A stretch of DNA of 64,000 nt from Quillaja saponaria (taxonomy: Eukaryota > Streptophyta > Magnoliopsida > Fabales > Quillajaceae). Made by a program: the position numbers and the translations under genes. Where the stretch lies: contig CM055613.1 in assembly GCA_029379385.1 (NCBI GenBank), positions 15,828,001 through 15,892,000 on the forward strand, in the 5' to 3' direction. Under the pieces are notes generated by a model, which was not told where the DNA came from, searched no databases, and worked only from the letters and a program-made list of their open reading frames with translations. Positions within the stretch are counted from its first letter, which is position 1; each line of letters starts with the position of its first letter. Of this stretch, positions 57,351 to 64,000 are shown piece after piece.

Positions 57351-60300
57351 CTAGGTGTGAGAATGAACTTAGTTTAGTGTTGAGGATTTTTATTTTTATT
57401 TTTTTCTTTTTTGATTGGTTAGTGGATAACTGGATAAGGGAGAAGGTGGATGAATAGTAGCCGGGCCATCATTTTTGACTTCGATAAGCCAATAATTAAG
57501 TCATTGTCTACTTTGCTCTTGTGCTCTAAAAGTCTTGACTGAAAATGAAGCTCACTTTAGAGATAATATACATAGGCATCGTGTATAAAAGGAGAGGAGA
57601 GATGATTTTGGATATACCTTATAATATTAAATGCCTTTCATTCTTATTTAATATAATTCTTAATTAGGTTAAATTAGTGCTTTGACATGATATCCCCAAA
57701 GGGGTTGGTATATGTTCTAATTCTTGAGATCATGGGTTTGAATCGCATTGCATATTTCATAAAAAGTAAAATTATCTTAAATTTTCTAGTTTCAATGTAG
57801 ATAATTTATCTATATTTGACAAAACAAGAAAAGTGAATAATTAGTTAAGATGTACGTATATAAACATACTCGAATACCATTTGACGTCTACCCTAAAAAT
57901 AAATAAAATTTATACTCAAGTGTCAAGAGTTTGATTTTTGTTGTCACTCGTTAAACTCATGTACAACTTCTTTTCACCATTACGTAACCAAAAAAAAAAA
58001 AAAATGCCTATGCAAAAGAAGGATAAGTAAAAAATAATAATATTATCTTGCACATTTTCTCTCCTTTTCTCTGTCATACAAACTTGTTTTCCATTCTCCG
58101 GTAAAATTTTCTCTATGGGTGCTAACTCATAACTGGAAATAAAATATGAAGCAGAAAATGCTCACACACGAAATCGAAATTTTCAATTGTCATACTGAAC
58201 TATTATTGCATATAGCATTAACTTGAGAAATTCGGCAACATATTCCGTTGTTGAATTGGAAAGTAAATCAAAATGAACCATTACAACTATAACTTCTTTT
58301 GTTAGGATTATTATTAATGGTAGGTACAATATTAATTAAATTAAATATGATTATAAATTGTTTTTCTTTGTGCATTTTATTATTTATAAAAATCATACAA
58401 AAATTAATGAGAGAATCAATAAGAACGGAATGCATGGGGTTTACATTTCCATTTTCTTATAAAAAATAAATTAATAAATAAAAAATGTGATTATACCTTG
58501 TTTTTCCGGCAGGGGCCTGCGTCACACCTCCTCTTGACAGCAGCCTCCAGATCTTATTCTTTTTCTCTTATTTTATTGTTTTTGAATAGATTGATTTTAG
58601 ATATGTATCATTCTCATGGTAGATCTTGAGTTTTTTTTTATGGTATCCCAAATATAATTTTTCGTTTGTCCTTTTTTGAGAGTCTATAGTTTTCATTGTT
58701 TGAGAATTTCGTGTATTCAGTTCTATTTACCTCCCTTCTTATGAAAAATTCTGATCTAACATTTTATTTGATCAATCACTTTTTAAATTACTACGACACT
58801 TGTAATGGAAATCTCCACTAAGGAATAAAGTGAGAAAAAAGTTAGAATTCATATTGTAATATTAGATTTGAAAATATTTTGATTCTTGTGATGTATTATA
58901 TTTATGTTAATAAAAATTATGAATTTCTTTCTCAAGAAAACTAAAATAAACCTTCCATGCATGTAAGGTTTCTTGGATTCCATAACACTTGCCTCAATTG
59001 CAGCTTAGGCAAAAAAAAAAGAAAAGTAATAACCTTTAGCCCTTTGGACCCACTATACCCTTATTGTCAATAAAATCAGCGTTAAATGGTCCTCAAAATT
59101 AATGATCAACCACTTGCCATATAAATATGTAGTTGATTGCTAAATTTCAAAATTTTCCGTGATTCATGCAAATTAGCATCCAGATTTGGCGAGTCACAAA
59201 CATTGGGCAGAGCAGGCCTTTTATTTTGTCCAGATGTAAGTTGGGTCGGGCTAGATTCTTCAAATTCTGAGAGCATCTTAATTAGAATTCCAATAAAATA
59301 TACTAATAATTAAATATTTTAATTTTATTATAAATTTTTGACTTGAAGATGTTTGATGATATATATACCTATCCATCATGGAGGAGGTCATGAGTTCAAC
59401 ACAACTTCTATTACCTACAATCATATTTAACTGCTAATGAGGTTTCAGCTAAAAGGGGAGGGGGAAGGGGAGGTGCTGAGACCACAATGTCCCAGGCTTG
59501 AGAAAGAGTTAATATTTTACTTATTAACCATTGGTTTATGAGAACTACTCTCGATTAAGTGAGTGATTTAGGTTTAATTATTTTTAATCAACTGTTCAAG
59601 ATTTCCCTTTTTTCTAACAAATTTTTAATCAACTAAAAATTATTAAATCTAAAAGGAGCACCGTAGATTTAAAACCTGATTGTTTTATTTAAAAATTATT
59701 TAATTATAATTGATAATCAAATTATTAATAATTTAAGGATTATAATTGAGTTTTAAATTATGTAATATTGTATAAAGCGTTTGGTAAGAATTATTTATAA
59801 TATATGAAATAACTAATTAAAATTGTATTTGTATATAAAATAATTGTTTACTTAGTTATTTTTTATTAAAATCACCAAAAGGGGCATTGGAGTTAAATTA
59901 TGACATATGGGTGATGTGTTAAAAATATTGCATGCTATTTATGAAAATGATGAGGATATTATACTTTTTTATTGCTCAAACTTGCTTATAAGCCGAAAAA
60001 AATAAGTAAAAATAAGCATTAAATCATTGCTTATTTTTTTCCTATTATAATCAAAAACTTTTAGAAAAATAATCCCATTATAATCTCAAAAAGATTTCAA
60101 ACCAAATTCTCAACATCTAGATTATCTTATTATAATCAAGTTTGACTAGATTATAATAAAATACAAACACTTTCTTAGCTAGTGTGACTAAAGTACTTTA
60201 AAAAATTGATAATCAGGCAAATTTTGTAATCACCCACATTGGTTAGAGAGGAATTTTTATTTTTTATTTTTTGAAATAATGTTCTCAAATTTAAAATTTA

Positions 60301-60758
60301 GTAAAAAAACTTCTAATGATTGAGTTTGATGTAATTTTTTTTTTTTTTTTTTTTGAAATAAGATTTTCGAATTAAAAATTTAGTAAGAATTCTTTTCAAT
60401 GGTTGAGTTTGATATTTATGCAATATTTCTATCCCATTCGTCAATATTCATTCATCTCATTTTCACATCGATTAATAGGCAGGACATGATTAAGAATTGA
60501 ATTAGAAAAAAATTGACTCTTACAAGACTTTTTCAGAAAGATTAAAATCATGGAGGATCCGATTAAGAAAAGAAAATCCTCAAGGACAAAACTGAAAGAA
60601 GAGTAATTATCAGTGACCAAAATAATAATTAATTTTATATGTACGCCAATCGCATAAATGAAGATTCGGAATAGCTATTTCCGGTTTTGAATAGCGTATT
60701 CCCCAAGACTTATAATTAATACCATCCCCTCCTTAATTACATATATATACGACTAAAA
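57351..60758. other. Intergenic region, no gene; weak SINE-like traces
   Basis: 3.4 kb of AT-rich DNA with the glycosyltransferase promoter at its left. GGTTTGAATCGC at about 57730, preceded by GATCATG, resembles a Pol III B box, and ATGAGTTCAAC near 59390 is similar, but no complete SINE could be delimited. T22 tract near 60335. Confidence 0.4.
60742..60750 (+). promoter_or_regulatory. Candidate TATA box of the F-box gene
   Basis: TATATATAC, 17 bp before the first ATG (60759). If used, transcription would start near 60775, beyond that ATG, so translation would begin at 60834 or 60843. Confidence 0.4.
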
Positions 60759-61904
60759 TTGGTAACAATGTTTGCACAAAAACTTGCACCAAAGATTAGG
60801 GTTAGGGGTTTATGTAGGTGTTTCTCTCTTTTTATGGAACTCATGGCCGCCAAGGTAGAGGGGCTTAGATTTAAGAAGCCAATGACGAACCAGGCATCAA
60901 ATATTGATCATGATCTCCAGCAGAAACCAACAGGTATTATAAGCATCGATCAATTCCCTCTTGACATTATTCTCAACATCTTTTCTTGGGTTCCTACTGA
61001 CTCTCTTGCTCGATCAAAATGTGTTTCTAAACTTTGGAATACTATCATTGAAAATTATATTTGTGATATAAAACAAGGTGCCGAAGATCATAAAATGTTA
61101 CTGGTTGATGGTTTTGGTCGCAAGTCTAACACTAAGATCTTTTTGTCTAAAGACGGAAACAGATTTGATATTGTTTTTAGTCTTGAAAAAAATTTTGCTG
61201 ATAGAAATCTCTATTCCTTAGAGTCTGTTTGCAATGGATTATTGTGCTTTACTAAGAAAAGTGACATTAGGGTTTTAGTATTGTTCAACCCTCTTAGGCA
61301 AGAAGCTCTTGAACTGCCTCCATCTGAAAATATTCCAACTCGGTCATGGAACTGCAAATTAGGGTTTGATTACTTGGCAAGAGAGTATAAGATTGTTCGC
61401 ATTTTCTTCGAGGTTCACGAGAATTGGAAAAAGAGAATGCCTAACCTCAAGATGATCAGTGCTGAAGTTCTTACACTCGGTACAAGTTCATGGAGATCCC
61501 TTGGTGATCAAGGAATTTCATTCAAAAAGTCCGTTTTTGGAAGGTCTATATGTGTGAAGGGAACTCTTTACTGGCTTACTATTAGCAATGTGTATAGCGA
61601 AATCAAGATCATGTATTTTGACATTGGAAAAGAGAAACTTGGCCTGATTTCTCTTCCGGTATCAGCTGGCTCGTGTCATTTGGCCGATGTGGGAGGGCTC
61701 CTGGGTGTGTTTGATTGTTCTGCTTCTAGGGATATTGACATCTGGATAATGAAGGATTATGACAAGAAATTGTGGATCAAAGATCAGACAATTAAGATAA
61801 AACCGCGTAATGATGAACACGTGTGTGCTAGGGTTTTAGGGACATGGGAGAATGGTGAGACAATGCTAAAGTTAATTCCCATTTTTTTTCTTATAACCCA
61901 ATGA
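60759..61904 (+). CDS. F-box protein with F-box-associated domain; frame broken near the 3' end
   Basis: Substrate-recognition subunit type of SCF ubiquitin ligases. The F-box (about residues 62-100) reads FPLDIILNIFSWVPTDSLAR and CVSKLWNTII, and the following region (ESVCNGLLCF, LFNPLRQEALELP, LGFDYLAREYKIVRI, SWRSLGD, GTLYWLTI) is the F-box-associated beta-propeller-like domain. The frame opens at 60759, but Met26 (60834) or Met29 (60843, context CTCATGGCC) is more likely the start, given the TATA box at 60742. The frame ends at 61904 just after a T8 run (61882-61889). From 61893 on, a neighbouring frame reads YNPMTQVLRYLHFSGYEF, a typical domain end, so a one-base loss (or two-base gain) probably occurred there. 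The target is unknown. Confidence 0.85.
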   Translation: MVTMFAQKLAPKIRVRGLCRCFSLFMELMAAKVEGLRFKKPMTNQASNIDHDLQQKPTGIISIDQFPLDIILNIFSWVPTDSLARSKCVSKLWNTIIENYICDIKQGAEDHKMLLVDGFGRKSNTKIFLSKDGNRFDIVFSLEKNFADRNLYSLESVCNGLLCFTKKSDIRVLVLFNPLRQEALELPPSENIPTRSWNCKLGFDYLAREYKIVRIFFEVHENWKKRMPNLKMISAEVLTLGTSSWRSLGDQGISFKKSVFGRSICVKGTLYWLTISNVYSEIKIMYFDIGKEKLGLISLPVSAGSCHLADVGGLLGVFDCSASRDIDIWIMKDYDKKLWIKDQTIKIKPRNDEHVCARVLGTWENGETMLKLIPIFFLITQ

Positions 61905-62104
61905 CTCAAGTTCTCAGGTATCTCCACTTTTCAGGTTATGAGTTTGATACAGTCCATCTATTGTTACAGAGGGAGCCTACTTCCACTTTCCAGGTTCAAG
62001 TCAGAAAATACAAAATATATAAAGCTTTAGCCTTTAAGCGTAATTTTCTGATGTGTAACTTTTCCTTTCTATTGTCTGTTTATGTAGTCATCTTAAACTT
62101 TTAA
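61893..62104 (+). pseudogene. Out-of-frame continuation of the F-box gene
   Basis: Encodes YNPMTQVLRYLHFSGYEFD and RKYKIYKALAF in the frame shifted relative to the main ORF. The first part is what F-box-associated domains usually end with; the last 20 or so codons may be 3' UTR. Confidence 0.6.
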
Positions 62105-62589
62105 TTATTCACTGAGGAAAGTATTTAATCTTCAATATGCAGGCTATATTTTCTGGTTTGTTTCATTTGTACCCTGATACTTCTACACCTTTTGCGTTTA
62201 AATTGTCTAATTGATGGAGTCTAATTCAGAGCATATAAACTCTTGGTTTTGATTTTTATGGCCCATGACAAAGCTGATAAATTGACTAATTGAAATTGGG
62301 AATTGAACTGTCTAATTCTAATATATATTAATTTAGCATACACTTGAGAATTGAGCTTCTAAATTAAAATCACAACTCTAACTAATTTTCATCCTTCGTT
62401 AGTTTGTGCATGTGTCATCATTGGCACCCACATATCTATAGACTACATCATGTTAGACTGTCAGCAATGTATATTCTCCACCAATGGCAGGCCACCACCC
62501 ACATCGTCCACCTGTGCCGAGTTGTCGAATCACTTGAGATGAGAAAGCCACAATTACAAAAAATGACATCAATTACCGAAAACCACCTT

Positions 62590-62790
62590 CCATAGACAAT
62601 CATTACTATTGGAGATTACCGTCAACATGATGACTACCACTGTAGGGGATTGCCGAAAATGACAATTATCACCGTTGGGAATTGTCCGAGATGACAACCA
62701 TGACTAGTGGGAATGATTAGATAGGATGTACAATTACTAGAGATAATGACAACCTATGTTGAGAACCACCAAAGACAATGATCATGTGAT
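62590..62790 (+). repeat. Degenerate short tandem repeats, about 33 bp
   Basis: Successive segments of the form (G/A)ATT(A/G)(C/T)CG(T/A)(C/A)A-ATGA-(T/C)AACTA-CA(C/T)C-GT-GGG are seen near 62612, 62648 and 62679, with weaker ones after. Strongly diverged. Function unknown. Confidence 0.45.
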
Positions 62791-62934
62791 AGAAAGCACA
62801 ATTTCAATTATAATTTTTATGTAATATAAATTTATAAATTGTAATTCTAATTAATGAAATGGATTCATACATACCATTGATAAAGGTTGTAAGACTACGA
62901 TTGATCTAGAAAGGCAAGAATGAAAAAAGAATCA

Positions 62935-63252
62935 AAGGCTAATTCTAAGAATATCTCATTCTTAATTATTGGAGGATTAGATCCCTTAACTGGGGGTCTA
63001 TGGCTAACCGATATTGCACACCATCATTTAACTATTGTAATTCTTTTCGGTCACATGTATAAGATCAATCGGAGCATTAGTCAAGGTATAAAAGATATTT
63101 TAGGAACTCATATAGGCCTTTATGGCCTAGCTCTGGTTGCTGGTTGGATCAGTTCAATGGCTCTATTTGAATTAGTAGTTTTTGATCCCTCTAACCAAAT
63201 TCATCATACCAGAATCATTGATTGTACAAGCTTAAAATCAATTTCACAATGA
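62935..63252 (+). pseudogene. psaA/psbB: Plastid-derived fragment fusing psaA-like and psbB-like sequence
   Basis: An open frame (from ATG 62920) contains [20 protein letters not shown] and [18 protein letters not shown], a diverged copy of the PsaA segment [20 protein letters not shown]...GIKDIL. After GLYG it switches directly to [20 protein letters not shown], which is PsbB (CP47) N-terminal sequence ([20 protein letters not shown]). In plastids these genes are far apart, so this is nuclear DNA of plastid origin that has been rearranged. It cannot make either photosystem protein. Confidence 0.85.
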
Positions 63253-63348
63253 GCTTAAAATCAATACCTTAATCATTTGTTACCGTTACTCTTTATTTTT
63301 CTATTAACATCTATCCTACGGAAAAATTCAAATTGAATTAGTGATTGA

Positions 63349-63402
63349 TTTTCTCAAAATGAAATAAACTGTGATTTTACCATGACAACAATTTTAGAAA
63401 GA
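63349..63402 (+). pseudogene. psbA: Plastid psbA 5' leader and first codons
   Basis: GATTTTACCATGACAACAAT, then the codons for LERRESESL, match the psbA leader and D1 N-terminus (MTAILERRESESLW). The frame stops at once (TGA after SL). A third plastid piece in the same mosaic, 100 bp from the psbB part. Confidence 0.8.
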
Positions 63403-63867
63403 CGTGAAAGTGAAAGCCTATGATAAAGGCAACCTTCTTTCCTAGCAAGAAGGGAGACAAAAGATTTGATTCACGTCTCTGTAGCTATATCCAGTATGTC
63501 TATAAAAAAAAGTATTGCTTATATTTTGTAAATGAATAATCCCTAGAATTTTATATTTTTATATATATAAGTATGCTATCATGTGTTCAGTGGATACAGA
63601 GAATAGACAAACCAATTTTTAAATTAATCATAACCGGAAATGATAGTGAAGAACAAAAATTAAGTCTACTTAAGGGAAAAGAACAACTAATTTCCCTCCA
63701 AAAAGAAAAGCACTTCCCGCCATAACCAGAGGCCCATCATTCATCACTTCATTTTCCCTCCAAAAGAAGCCGTCACTTCTCGCTATTACCCAGAGCTCTA
63801 TTCTTTTCCGGCCTAATACTGACTCTTTCCTCTTCAGCTCCTCTTTCTCTCTCACTCTCACAGTGGC

Positions 63868-64000
63868 ATGGCTGCAAATCTAAGCTCCTGGAAACGGAAG
63901 CGTCGGTCTTCCTCTTCATCCCATGACCATCCCTTATTAGGAATCTTCACTCGCAGCAAATCTCAGTTCCTTCTTCACCGAAACCGCTCCGGTCGATCCA
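63868..64000 (+). CDS. 5' end of a gene, protein unidentified (cut by window edge)
   Basis: ATG at 63868 opens a frame that runs to the window end (44 codons): MAANLSSWKRKRRSSSSSHD, then LLGIFTRSKSQFLLHRNRSG. Very basic with a nuclear-localisation-like KRKRR. The higher GC and pyrimidine-rich leader just upstream (63820-63862, CT repeats) are typical of a plant 5' UTR. I could not name the family from this short piece. Confidence 0.7.
   Translation, partial: MAANLSSWKRKRRSSSSSHDHPLLGIFTRSKSQFLLHRNRSGRS

Noticed and set aside
57660..57800. Complete SINE
   Set aside because: Only a B-box-like motif can be seen. No credible A box at the right distance, no defined ends or target duplication.
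1..64000. CRISPR arrays, operons, tRNA or rRNA genes, integrated pararetrovirus
   Set aside because: The sequence is plant nuclear DNA. No complete tRNA or rRNA fold was seen by eye, and all reverse transcriptases belong to Copia, Gypsy, RTE or L1 types, with no movement- or coat-protein signature.

Overview
The window is nuclear DNA of a flowering plant, most likely a eudicot. The evidence is spliced genes with GT/AG introns, an F-box gene, a PSPG-box glycosyltransferase, a plastid fatty-acid gene, Copia, Gypsy, TRIM, RTE, L1 and Mutator elements, and diverged fragments of plastid photosystem genes. It is AT-rich and densely packed with transposons. Species cannot be read from the sequence alone.

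Positions 968-32931 (minus strand) hold the 5' two thirds of one gene, a plastid acyl-activating enzyme of the AAE15/AAE16 (acyl-ACP synthetase) type. I could place 12 consecutive exons with correct phase (1,572 nt, 524 codons). The 3' exons lie beyond the left edge. Its introns have been inflated by transposons: a 9.0-kb intron with nested Copia elements, a 7.7-kb intron with a Gypsy element that itself carries three insertions, a 4.5-kb intron with a nearly full RTE-type LINE, and a TRIM element in another. Inverted pairs of one short LTR family (1-638 and 19345-20092) and solo copies of it (4910-5292, 14752-15017) also lie in these introns.

Positions 32932-52370 are gene-poor. The most striking object is a 3,675-bp Mutator-like element (36223-39897) with a perfect 9-bp target duplication. 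Its terminal inverted repeats carry back-to-back perfect palindromes, and an array of long G-tracts lies next to one end. Around it are a second decayed Mutator transposase (40740-41870), tandem repeats, two decayed L1 LINEs (one per strand), a pair of 0.55-kb direct repeats with a primer-binding-site signature, and an N-terminal relic of an alkenal double-bond reductase gene.

Positions 52376-64000 hold ordinary genes: a secreted GH17 beta-1,3-glucanase with a C-terminal X8/CBM43 module (3 exons, minus), an intronless UGT75-like glycosyltransferase (minus), an F-box gene (plus) whose reading frame breaks in a T-tract near its 3' end, a mosaic of plastid-derived psaA, psbB and psbA pieces, and the first 133 nt of another gene at the right edge (plus). 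These genes have no evident shared pathway.
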